In this document: piece after piece, positions 1 through 7,179 of the stretch
Layout of the letters: every line of letters begins with the position of its first letter
Position numbering within the stretch: position 1 is the stretch's first letter
Assembly: GCA_900545725.1 (NCBI GenBank)
Contig: URAI01000045.1
Location: forward strand, 1 to 19,629
DNA from: an uncultured Eubacterium sp.
Lineage (GTDB): Bacteria; Bacillota; Clostridia; Lachnospirales; Lachnospiraceae
Length of the DNA stretch: 19,629 nt
Direction: 5' to 3'
Translations under genes and position numbers: made by a program
The notes under the pieces: model-generated
What the model saw: the letters and a program-made list of their open reading frames with translations, nothing else
What the model was told of the DNA's origin: nothing
Databases searched by the model: none

Positions 1-105
1 ATCAAATATGCCTTCATCTGTATGAAAGTGATACAGATGGAGGCATAAATCTGATATTTGATCCACGATTTCTCCCACATTAGAAAATGTATGCAGAAGG
101 AGGAG
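1..105 (+). repeat. Type I structured leader element, orphan copy
   Basis: A long hairpin pairs 8-23 with 31-46 (16 bp, one G-U), and an outer stem pairs ATCAAAT (1-7) with ATTTGAT (56-62). Downstream come CACGATTTCTCC (65-75 region), a small hairpin ACATT-AGAA-AATGT (77-90) and an SD-like AAGGAGGAG (97-105). The stretch from AAATCTGA onward aligns with the leaders of rnr and hisZ, for example ATTAGAAAATG shared with 981-990. No ATG follows the SD; the triplet in the expected place is ATA (112-114). It looks like a solo or decayed copy, or the left part of a longer element cut by the window edge. Confidence 0.5.
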
Positions 106-330
106 TATAACATAAAAATACACCCTTTTACAGAATAATATATTGCGAAATAATATATATTATGTTAAAATCAAAATATTGTGACGGTATGGATATATTC
201 ATGCTTTATTTTGTACAGACAGGCATGGTCTGTTGCAAATATGTGCGCAAGTAAGGTATAGCTGCTTATTACATATTATTAATTAAAATGCTATACTTGG
301 ATAAGTTACTATTATAGGAGGTGTAACAGA
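106..330 (+). promoter_or_regulatory. secG upstream region with promoter
   Basis: The best promoter is TTGCGA (143-148), a 17 bp spacer and TAAAAT (166-171) with an extended TG (163-164), so transcription would start near 178. The leader of about 150 nt has a hairpin ACAGAC/GTCTGT (215-220 with 228-233) and a second stem pairing 254-262 with 289-297 around an AT-rich loop. It ends in a strong SD, AGGAGGTG, before secG. No gene is visible in 1-330. Confidence 0.5.
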
Positions 331-588
331 ATGTTTGGTATGTCTGCTGCAGATATTATAAGAATTATATTAATGGCATTATTCGTTTTAGTATGTATAA
401 TATTAACAATAATCGTATTAATGCAGGAAAGTAAGCAGAATGGTTTGTCTGGAGCAATCAGTGGTGCTGCGGATACTTACTGGGGAAAGAACAAGGGACG
501 TTCAGTTGAAGGTAAGCTTGAATTATTTACAAAGATTTTAGGGGCTGCTGTTATTATAATTGCATTAATCCTTAATCTTAATTTTTAA
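331..588 (+). CDS. secG: SecG, preprotein translocase subunit
   Basis: This is the small auxiliary subunit of the SecYEG membrane channel, which eases protein export with SecA. The 85-residue protein has the usual SecG layout: a first membrane helix at about 8-31, a polar loop with the family-like QxSKxxGLSGAISG stretch (about 32-46) and a TYWGKNKGR segment (49-57), then a second helix at about 66-84. Length and topology fit the family. A strong SD (AGGAGGTG, about 317-324) fixes the start. In Clostridia secG commonly precedes rnr and smpB, as it does here, but a terminator and a new promoter separate it from rnr, so it is probably transcribed alone. Confidence 0.95.
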   Translation: MFGMSAADIIRIILMALFVLVCIILTIIVLMQESKQNGLSGAISGAADTYWGKNKGRSVEGKLELFTKILGAAVIIIALILNLNF

Positions 589-614
589 TAAACTATTTTG
601 ATAAAGTATTTTAT

Positions 615-657
615 AAAACGCTCTTTGAATGTAATATTTAAAGGGCGTTTTATTTTT
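615..657 (+). terminator. Intrinsic terminator after secG
   Basis: AAAACGCTCTTT (615-626) pairs with AAAGGGCGTTTT (640-651), a 12-bp stem with one wobble, followed by a T-rich tail (648-657). Confidence 0.85.
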
Positions 658-705
658 GGCTGCGACTGGGTTGGGCTTGTTTTATATTTTTCAGAAAAGT
701 GTTTT

Positions 706-773
706 TTGACACCCTTAATAGTGTTATGATAGTATATATTAAAAGTTAATTTACAAATAAGATTAACTATAAT
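706..773 (+). promoter_or_regulatory. Promoter region for rnr
   Basis: A perfect -35 TTGACA (706-711) is followed after 18 bp by TAGTAT (730-735), matching the -10 box at 4 of 6 positions. A second candidate is the perfect -10 TATAAT (768-773) with a weak -35 TTAATT (746-751). Either gives a leader of 230-270 nt that includes the structured element before rnr. The exact start site is not decided by sequence alone. Confidence 0.5.
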
Positions 774-792
774 ATGTTGTAATAGAGAGAAT

Positions 793-1009
793 GTGAAAAA
801 TAAGTCAGATAGTTTGTTTTTCATAAATTCATACATAAATGAGCTGGCTTTTTGTGCCGCAGGCATCACAAAAAAGCCTTTATCGCAGAACTACTGATAT
901 GCAAAAGTCAGCAGAACTGACCGGCGGCTCGCAGCAATATTGGCAAACGAATCCTGAATTGACCTGCGATTTCTCAAATATTAGAAAATGCCTGTGGAAT
1001 GGAGTTAAT
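793..1009 (+). promoter_or_regulatory. rnr 5' leader with type I structured element
   Basis: The leader opens with GTGAAAAATAA (793-803), also found before the hisZ element, whose first eight bases GTGAAAAA can pair with a downstream TTTTTCAT. Then come a 5' hairpin, GGCTTTTTGTG (846-856) with CACAAAAAAGCC (867-878) and loop CCGCAGGCAT (857-866); ATCGCAG (882-888), which can pair with CTGCGAT (964-970); a GTCAG/CTGAC hairpin (907-921); and the SD GGAATGGAG (996-1004). The 5' loop is complementary to ATGCCTGTGG (988-997) just before the SD, with one G-U. No known riboswitch class is recognised. The element is open in the rnr frame from an ATG at 839, which can mislead start calling. Confidence 0.6.
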
Positions 1010-3136
1010 ATGGATAAAGAAGATATGAAAAAAAGAAAAGCATTAATAGCTGATCTTGTTTTAAATAATGAATTTTATGTTCCAATGAAGACTAAAGAGA
1101 TGGCAATTCTTCTTAATATTCCTAAGAGTCAGAGACCGGAACTTCAGATGGTTCTTGATGAGCTTGTTAAAGATGGAACTATTGGCGTGTCTAAGAAGGG
1201 CAAATATGGAAAGCCTGAAAATACTGCTGTTACAGGTATATTTGAAAGCACAAAAAGAGGTTTTGGTTTTGTTACAGTCGATGGCAGGGAAGATGATATA
1301 TTTATTAAAGAGTCAGATTGTAATGGTGCATTTCACATGGATAAGGTCAAGGTTGCAATAACATGTGAAAAGAAAGGCAGCCGGAGATGTGAAGGCAAGG
1401 TGCTTGGTATTATTGAACATCAGATTACAGAGCTTGTGGGAACATTTCAGAAGAGTAAGAATTATGGTTTTGTAGTACCTGATAATGGAAAGATTAATTA
1501 TGATATATTCATTCCAAAAGAAAAGATTAATGGAGCGGTGGATGGACATAAGGTTGTGGTTAAGATAACTAATTATGGAAGCCATGGCAGGAATCCTGAG
1601 GGTGTTATTACTGAAATAATCGGACATATTAATGACCCGGGAACAGATATAATGTCTATAATTAAGGCATACGATTTACCTGTTGAATTTCCTGAGGAGG
1701 TTATGTCATATCTTAATAATATTCCAGATGAGGTGAATGAAAAGGACAAGTCGGGAAGGACAGACCTTAGAAATCTTGATACTGTAACTATTGACGGAGA
1801 AGATGCAAAGGATCTTGACGATGCAATAACTCTGTCTAAAGAAGATGGTATATATCATCTTGGAGTTCATATTGCAGATGTAAGCCACTATGTACAGGAA
1901 AACAGTCCGCTTGATAAGGAAGCTTATAAGCGTGGTACAAGTGTATATCTTGTAGACCGGGTTATACCTATGCTGCCACACAAGCTGTCTAATGGAATAT
2001 GTTCACTTAATCAGGGATGTGACAGGCTTGCGCTTAGCTGTCTTATGGATATTGATGTTAAAGGAAATGTTATTGGACACAGAATCTGTGAAAGCGTTAT
2101 CAATGTTACAAGAAGAATGAGTTATACAAGTGTCAAGAAGATTCTTGTTGATTCGGATGAGGCAGAGATTAAAGAATATGAAGAACTCGTTCCTATGTTT
2201 AAGCTTATGGAGGAGCTTGCGGCTATTCTTAGAAAGAAAAGATATAAGAGAGGCTCTATAGACTTTGATTTTCCAGAAACTAAGATTATACTTGACGATA
2301 AGGGACATCCTATAGATATTAAACCATATGACAGAAATGTAGCAACTAAGATAATCGAGGATTTTATGCTTATTGCAAATGAAACTGTTGCGGAAGATAT
2401 GTTCTGGCAGGATCTGCCATTTTTATATAGAAGCCATGAGAATCCCGATCCGGAAAAGATACAGAAGCTTGCTACATTTATTAATAATTTTGGATATACA
2501 ATTAAGAGAAATGATGAGGATATTCATCCTAAGGAATTACAAAAGCTGCTTGCTAAGATAGACGGCAGTAACGAAGATACGCTTATAAGCAGACTTACGC
2601 TTCGTTCAATGAAAAGGGCAAAATATACGACAGACTGTATAGGACATTTTGGACTTGCCGCCAAATATTACTGCCATTTTACATCACCTATAAGAAGATA
2701 TCCTGATTTACAGATTCACAGAATTATCAAAGAAAATCTTCATGGAGGATTAAAGGATAAAAGAATTAAACATTATGAGAATATCCTGCCGGAGGTAGCA
2801 CAGCATACAAGTACGACTGAGCGGCGGGCAGATGATGCAGAAAGAGATACAGATAAACAGAAGATGGTTGAATATATGTCCGGTCATATCGGTGAAGAAT
2901 ATGAAGGCGTTATTTCGAGTATAACCAGCTGGGGGATATATGTTGAGCTTCCTAATACAATAGAGGGAATGATATCAGTAGCTTCATTAAAAGATGGTTA
3001 TTATGTATATGATGAGAACCATTATGAGATGGTCAATGAAACAACTAACAAGACATATAAACTTGGACAGAAGATTAAAGTGGTTGTTGTATCTACAGAT
3101 AAGATATTAAGAACCATAGATTTTGAACCGGCATAA
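1010..3136 (+). CDS. rnr: Ribonuclease R
   Basis: This is a processive 3'-to-5' exoribonuclease that degrades structured RNA and, with SmpB, takes part in tmRNA quality control. The 708-residue protein has an N-terminal winged-helix region (about 1-65), two cold-shock domains (motifs RGFGFVTV and NYGFVVPD), an RNB catalytic domain with the acidic cluster IDGEDAKDLDDA near residue 260, a conserved YYCHFTSPIRRYPDLQ stretch, and an S1 domain at the C-terminus. It lacks the long basic tail seen in some RNase R proteins. I start it at 1010 (MDKEDMKKRK) because the SD GGAATGGAG lies just upstream and because family members begin this way. An in-frame ATG at 839 would add 57 residues encoded by the leader element. 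smpB follows after 44 nt. Confidence 0.96.
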   Translation: MDKEDMKKRKALIADLVLNNEFYVPMKTKEMAILLNIPKSQRPELQMVLDELVKDGTIGVSKKGKYGKPENTAVTGIFESTKRGFGFVTVDGREDDIFIKESDCNGAFHMDKVKVAITCEKKGSRRCEGKVLGIIEHQITELVGTFQKSKNYGFVVPDNGKINYDIFIPKEKINGAVDGHKVVVKITNYGSHGRNPEGVITEIIGHINDPGTDIMSIIKAYDLPVEFPEEVMSYLNNIPDEVNEKDKSGRTDLRNLDTVTIDGEDAKDLDDAITLSKEDGIYHLGVHIADVSHYVQENSPLDKEAYKRGTSVYLVDRVIPMLPHKLSNGICSLNQGCDRLALSCLMDIDVKGNVIGHRICESVINVTRRMSYTSVKKILVDSDEAEIKEYEELVPMFKLMEELAAILRKKRYKRGSIDFDFPETKIILDDKGHPIDIKPYDRNVATKIIEDFMLIANETVAEDMFWQDLPFLYRSHENPDPEKIQKLATFINNFGYTIKRNDEDIHPKELQKLLAKIDGSNEDTLISRLTLRSMKRAKYTTDCIGHFGLAAKYYCHFTSPIRRYPDLQIHRIIKENLHGGLKDKRIKHYENILPEVAQHTSTTERRADDAERDTDKQKMVEYMSGHIGEEYEGVISSITSWGIYVELPNTIEGMISVASLKDGYYVYDENHYEMVNETTNKTYKLGQKIKVVVVSTDKILRTIDFEPA

Positions 3137-3180
3137 ACCGCAATATAATAAATGCACAGAAAAGAGGTTAAAAACAGAAT

Positions 3181-3654
3181 ATGGCTGGAACTAAGACTAC
3201 ATCAAACAGGCTCATTGCTAACAATAAAAAGGCCTATTACGATTATTTTATAGAGGATAAGTATGAAGCAGGACTTGTACTTCATGGTACAGAAGTTAAG
3301 TCTTTAAGAATGGGAAAATGTTCTATTAAAGAGGCTTATGTACAGATAATGAATGGAGAGGTGTATATCAATAACATGAATATTACACCTTATGAAAAAG
3401 GAAACATATTTAATAAAGATCCACTCCGTCCGAAAAAACTTTTGCTTCACCAGTATGAGATTAACAAGCTTGCAGGAGCAATAAGCCAGCAGGGATATAC
3501 AATTGTACCATTGCAGGTATATCTTAGCAAAGGAAGAGTTAAAATTGAAATAGGTCTTGCCAGAGGTAAGAAGAACTATGATAAGCGTCAGGACATAGCT
3601 AAAAAAGACCAGAAAAGAGAAGCACAGAAAGAATTTAAAATAAGAAATTTATAA
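3181..3654 (+). CDS. smpB: SsrA-binding protein SmpB
   Basis: SmpB binds tmRNA (SsrA) and brings it to stalled ribosomes for trans-translation. The 157-residue length is typical. Family motifs visible are NKKAYYDYFIEDKYEAGLVL and HGTEVKSLR near the N-terminus, YINNMNITPY, LLLHQYEI, and the C-terminal GLARGKKNYDKRQ region, followed by a basic tail KRE...FKIRNL that enters the decoding site. It lies 44 nt after rnr, a functional pairing common in Firmicutes, and is probably co-transcribed with it. The upstream AGAGG (3163-3167) is about 13 nt from the start, rather far for an SD. The tmRNA gene itself is not in the window. Confidence 0.97.
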   Translation: MAGTKTTSNRLIANNKKAYYDYFIEDKYEAGLVLHGTEVKSLRMGKCSIKEAYVQIMNGEVYINNMNITPYEKGNIFNKDPLRPKKLLLHQYEINKLAGAISQQGYTIVPLQVYLSKGRVKIEIGLARGKKNYDKRQDIAKKDQKREAQKEFKIRNL

Positions 3655-3671
3655 GCGGAATGGAGATTAAT

Positions 3672-3917
3672 ATGAATGAAAATATTAACATGACAGTCTC
3701 ACCGGTATGTTCTAAAAATGGAGAGAAGTTCGCATATGTTTCATTTACTGATGGAAAATGCACTGCCGATGGACGTATTCCGGAGTGTAAGATAACATCT
3801 AACAAAGGTTTTGAACAAAAGGATATAGAAGTGCTTGAATTATATATGAAGAGCAATCTCGCCAAGCTGAAAAGAATGGCTTCTGGAGTTAATATTATAG
3901 ATGCATTTATGAAATAA
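3672..3917 (+). CDS. Small protein of unknown function
   Basis: This 81-residue protein follows smpB after 17 nt and is likely the last gene of the rnr-smpB unit. I do not recognise a named domain. The N-terminal half looks like beta strand (NMTVSPVCSKNGEKFAYVSF), with two cysteines (in VCS and ECK). The C-terminal half looks helical (KDIEVLELYMKSNLAKLKRMASG). There is no signal peptide or membrane helix, so it is probably cytoplasmic. The start at 3672 is chosen because GGAATGGAG lies at 3657-3665; an in-frame ATG at 3660 sits inside that SD. The bases from GCGGAATGGAGATTA onward are identical for 15 nt to the ribosome-binding site of hisZ. Confidence 0.75.
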   Translation: MNENINMTVSPVCSKNGEKFAYVSFTDGKCTADGRIPECKITSNKGFEQKDIEVLELYMKSNLAKLKRMASGVNIIDAFMK

Positions 3918-3926
3918 AAATAAAAG

Positions 3927-3955
3927 TTATAAAATACAATAGCAATACATATAAT
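3927..3955 (+). promoter_or_regulatory. Possible promoter for the M23 peptidase gene
   Basis: A perfect -10 TATAAT (3950-3955) lies 17 bp after a weak -35 TTATAA (3927-3932). Transcription would start near 3962, so the mRNA would begin almost exactly with the type II leader element. Confidence 0.45.
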
Positions 3956-3965
3956 ACTACAACAA

Positions 3966-4086
3966 AACAGTCTTTAAAGGCTGTTAGTTTCTGGCATCAC
4001 AACTAGCCGCTGATGGCAGAAATACGTGGCTTGTGCGAATGTTTATTTCTTTTTCGTAACAAAGTTTCTTAGGAATGTGGAGTGGT
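3966..4086 (+). promoter_or_regulatory. Type II structured leader element, M23 gene copy
   Basis: A 20-bp inverted repeat (AACAGTCTTT/AAAGGCTGTT, 3966-3985) overlaps a stem GGC..TAGTT (3979-3989) with AACTAGCC (4001-4008). Next are GCC-GCTGAT-GGC (4006-4017), a hairpin AGAAATA/TATTTCT (4018-4024 with 4044-4050) holding GTGCGAAT (4033-4040) in its loop, a small AAC/GTT hairpin (4058-4066), and an SD GGAATGTGGAG. Strings TGATGGCAGAA and GTGCGRAT are shared with 12859-12889, and the AGAAATA/TATTTCT stem is replaced there by a different but still paired stem. I do not recognise a named riboswitch. Confidence 0.5.
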
Positions 4087-4962
4087 ATGAATAAAAAATC
4101 TATCTATGTATTGCGTACAATTATATTGTTAGTTATACTGCTTATTTTTATAAAGCTGATAATGTTATATCTGCATAATAACATTATGTATATTAATGAG
4201 AATGTACTTGATATATCGGATGAGTCATTTAGAGTACTGGACATCAACGTTGAATGTGAGAAAATAAAAGAGGCAGCACAAAAACTTAATGTACCGGCTG
4301 GTGATATGGTTGCGGTTGTTATGTCTGTTAATAATATGCACTTGGATAAGGAATCACTGGATAATATGACCAAACGTGATTATGTCAGGATAAGAAATAA
4401 ACTCAGACGTATATCATCGGCAGGCTTTAATGAGGCTGGCAGAATTTACGATGGACTTATCAATGATATGATTTATTTTCCAGTACCTGTATCCACACTT
4501 GATTTCCCGTGGGTAAATTATGTTGATTCATGGGGGTATGACAGAATTTATGGTGGGGCACGCCACCATGAAGGAACAGATATCATGGCTGATAAAAATA
4601 TTGCCGGCGTATATCCTGTAGTATCAATATGTGATGGAACAGTAACTAATGTGGGCTGGCTCGAGCTTGGAGGTTATAGAATAGGAATAACCTCAGACAA
4701 TGGAATTTATTATTACTATGCACATCTTTCATCATATGCACAGAATATTACAGAGGGTTCACATATTAAAGCCGGTGAACTGATAGGATTTATGGGAAAT
4801 ACCGGGTATAGTAAGGTTGAAGGAACGAGTGGCAGGTTTGATGTACACCTGCATTTTGGTATATATATAACTGATGCGGATGGCAGTGAAATAGCACTTA
4901 ATCCTTACAATCTTCTGAAAAATAGTGAAAATAAGGTGCTGTATTATAAATATAAAGTATGA
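4087..4962 (+). CDS. Membrane-anchored M23 (LytM-type) metallopeptidase
   Basis: This is a probable zinc peptidase of family M23 that acts outside the membrane on peptidoglycan cross-bridges or stem peptides. The 291-residue protein has one N-terminal membrane helix (about 5-28) without a clear cleavage site, a helical region (about 45-115), and a C-terminal M23 domain. All metal-binding residues of an active enzyme are visible: H161 and D165 (HHEGTD) and the HLHFG motif with H254 and H256. A third region (YYYYAHLSSY) carries the usual catalytic-site histidine. The start at 4087 is preferred over an in-frame ATG at 4075 that lies inside the SD. It is expressed from its own promoter and structured leader, apart from the smpB unit. 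It could be a sporulation or cell-division hydrolase; the context does not say which. Confidence 0.85.
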   Translation: MNKKSIYVLRTIILLVILLIFIKLIMLYLHNNIMYINENVLDISDESFRVLDINVECEKIKEAAQKLNVPAGDMVAVVMSVNNMHLDKESLDNMTKRDYVRIRNKLRRISSAGFNEAGRIYDGLINDMIYFPVPVSTLDFPWVNYVDSWGYDRIYGGARHHEGTDIMADKNIAGVYPVVSICDGTVTNVGWLELGGYRIGITSDNGIYYYYAHLSSYAQNITEGSHIKAGELIGFMGNTGYSKVEGTSGRFDVHLHFGIYITDADGSEIALNPYNLLKNSENKVLYYKYKV

Positions 4963-5044
4963 TATAATTATAGAAATTATTTATAAGATATGACAGCAAT
5001 AATTGATTATACATTTAGATTTTTAATTAAAAAGGAATATAGAT

Positions 5045-6421
5045 ATGAGTTTACCAGAAAAATATTTAGATACAATGAAGCAGATGCTTGGAAATGATTT
5101 TCAGGCATATATTGACAGTTTTAATGACAACCGTCTTTATGGATTAAGAGTTAATACATTAAAGATTACACCGGAAGAATTTTTGAGAATATCACCATTT
5201 GAGTTAAAGCCTATTCCCTGGATTGAGAATGGCTTTTATTTTAGTGAAAATGATAAGCCTGCAAAGCATCCATACTATTTTGCAGGACTTTATTATATTC
5301 AGGAGCCTAGTGCCATGACACCTGCTAATGTACTTCCTGTTGAACCGGGAGATGTTGTATTTGATATGTGTGCAGCTCCGGGAGGTAAGTCTACAGAGCT
5401 TGGAGCAAAGCTTAACCAGAAGGGACTGCTTATAACTAACGATATAAGTAATTCAAGAGCTAAGGCACTTCTTAAGAATGTAGAAGTATCAGGCATACCA
5501 AACATATGTGTGCTTAGTGAAGACCCACAAAGAATTGCAGGAAGATTCAGTACATTTTTTGATAAGGTATTAATCGATGCACCATGTTCAGGTGAGGGGA
5601 TGTTTAGAAAGGACAATAAGCTTATTAAGAGCTGGCAGAAAAATGGTCCTGAATTTTATTCACAGATACAGAAAAATATTATTCTTAGTGGGGCTGATAT
5701 GCTAAAGCCTGGTGGCAGGATGCTATATTCAACATGTACATTTTCTAAGCTTGAAGATGAAGAATCGGTACGACACCTTCTTCGTAACAGACCTGATATG
5801 CACCTTGTTGATATTAAGCCATATGAAGGCTTTGAGCATGGTTATGTTGAAAGTGACGAAGACAAAGAATTTCATATTGAAAAGACTGTAAGAATATTTC
5901 CACATAAGATGAAAGGTGAAGGACATTTCCTTGCTTTGTTTGAAAAAGATAGTGACATGCCGGTGGATGTCCATGCAGCATATAAGAAGCAGTCCGTTAA
6001 GCTTCCTGATGAATTAAAGGAATTTCTTTCGCATGTAACTTATCCTGTTGATGAAAAAGCTATAGCCATAAGAGATAATAAAGCATATGTTATATCAGAT
6101 TATATGCCTGATGAAAAGGGACTGAGAATTATGCGTAACGGAACACTGTTAGGAGAGATTAAGAAGAACAGATTTGAACCTAGTCAGGCATTTGCAATGG
6201 TTCTTAAAATGTCAGAATATGATAAAATCATTAATCTTCCGGTAAATGATGAACGTGTTATTAAATATCTTAAGGGTGAGACTATCGAGGCTGATGATTA
6301 TACAGATAAGACTAAAGAAGGCTGGAATCTTATCTGTGTTGACGGTTATCCGTTAGGCTGGGGCAAGTATAACGGACAGTCAGTCAAGAATAAATATCTT
6401 GCAGGATGGAGATGGATGTAG
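5045..6421 (+). CDS. RsmF-like RNA (cytosine-C5) methyltransferase, NOL1/NOP2/Sun family
   Basis: This enzyme transfers a methyl group from S-adenosylmethionine to C5 of a cytosine in rRNA or tRNA. The 458-residue protein has a short N-terminal RNA-binding part, then a Rossmann methyltransferase domain with the SAM-binding motif DMCAAPGGKSTELG, the DAPCSGEGMFRKD motif with release cysteine C181, and STCTF with catalytic cysteine C231. A C-terminal region (about 290-458) resembles the RsmF-type PUA-like extension and ends LAGWRWM. The closest fit is the RsmF/YebU group (16S rRNA m5C), but the target base cannot be read from sequence. An AAAAAGGA SD precedes the start. Its stop codon directly abuts the start of the next gene, so translational coupling of the two RNA-modification genes is likely. 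Confidence 0.9.
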   Translation: MSLPEKYLDTMKQMLGNDFQAYIDSFNDNRLYGLRVNTLKITPEEFLRISPFELKPIPWIENGFYFSENDKPAKHPYYFAGLYYIQEPSAMTPANVLPVEPGDVVFDMCAAPGGKSTELGAKLNQKGLLITNDISNSRAKALLKNVEVSGIPNICVLSEDPQRIAGRFSTFFDKVLIDAPCSGEGMFRKDNKLIKSWQKNGPEFYSQIQKNIILSGADMLKPGGRMLYSTCTFSKLEDEESVRHLLRNRPDMHLVDIKPYEGFEHGYVESDEDKEFHIEKTVRIFPHKMKGEGHFLALFEKDSDMPVDVHAAYKKQSVKLPDELKEFLSHVTYPVDEKAIAIRDNKAYVISDYMPDEKGLRIMRNGTLLGEIKKNRFEPSQAFAMVLKMSEYDKIINLPVNDERVIKYLKGETIEADDYTDKTKEGWNLICVDGYPLGWGKYNGQSVKNKYLAGWRWM

Positions 6422-7153
6422 ATGGCACTTATACGACTTGATAAATATCTTGCCGATATGCAGCTTGGAACAAGAAGCCAGGTTAAGGAATATATAAAAA
6501 AAGGCAGGGTTAAGGTTGATGATATAACCGTTAAGTCCTGTGATACTAAGATTGATATTGATACATGTAATGTCATGTTTGATGGAAAGCATATAGGCTA
6601 TAGTGAATTGGAATATTATATGCTTAATAAACCGGCAGGGGTATTATCAGCTGCAAGGGATAAGAAGCAGACAACTGTTGTTGACCTTATTACTGAACGT
6701 GCAAGAAAGGATTTGTTTCCGGTTGGAAGACTTGATAAGGATACTGAAGGGTTATTGCTTATAACTAATGATGGAGAGCTTGCACATAATCTTCTTGCAC
6801 CTAAAAAACATGTGGATAAGCTATATTATGCTATTGTAGAAGGTATTATTGGCAGTGATGTAATAGAAGACTTTAAAAATGGCATTAAAGTAAATGATGA
6901 ATTTACTGCTCTTCCGGCTAAACTTGAGGTACTTAAAACTGATAATATGGATTATGGTATGCAGTCAAGTGAAGTGCTTGTGACAATACATGAGGGTAAA
7001 TTTCATCAGATTAAGAAGATGTTTGTGGCAGCAGGCTCACAGGTATTATATTTAAAGAGATTGTGTATGGGGAATCTGAGGCTTGATGAAAAGCTAAAGC
7101 CCGGAGAATACAGAAAGCTGACAAAAGAAGAGATTGACAGCTTAATAACATAA
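6422..7153 (+). CDS. rsuA: RsuA/RluB-family pseudouridine synthase
   Basis: This enzyme isomerises a specific uridine in rRNA to pseudouridine; members of this group act on 16S U516 or on 23S sites. The 243-residue protein has an N-terminal S4 RNA-binding domain (IRLDKYLADMQLG...KEYIKKGRVKV), then the catalytic domain with NKPAGVLSA, VGRLDKDTEGLLL with catalytic D105, and the family motif IHEGKFHQIKKMF. It begins on the base after the stop codon of the methyltransferase gene, so the two are almost certainly one operon. The S4 plus GRLDKDTEG layout favours RsuA over RluA types; RluB or RluE activity cannot be excluded. Confidence 0.9.
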   Translation: MALIRLDKYLADMQLGTRSQVKEYIKKGRVKVDDITVKSCDTKIDIDTCNVMFDGKHIGYSELEYYMLNKPAGVLSAARDKKQTTVVDLITERARKDLFPVGRLDKDTEGLLLITNDGELAHNLLAPKKHVDKLYYAIVEGIIGSDVIEDFKNGIKVNDEFTALPAKLEVLKTDNMDYGMQSSEVLVTIHEGKFHQIKKMFVAAGSQVLYLKRLCMGNLRLDEKLKPGEYRKLTKEEIDSLIT

Positions 7154-7179
7154 AAAGAAAGGTATGGTTTTTTACATAC

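Noticed and set aside
585..869. Minus-strand reading frame between secG and rnr
   Set aside because: It covers the terminator, promoter and leader of rnr, has AT-rich composition without family features and no SD.
839..1009. Long N-terminal form of RNase R from ATG 839
   Set aside because: The added 57 residues come from the leader element, are unlike RNase R N-termini, and a good SD sits directly before the ATG at 1010.
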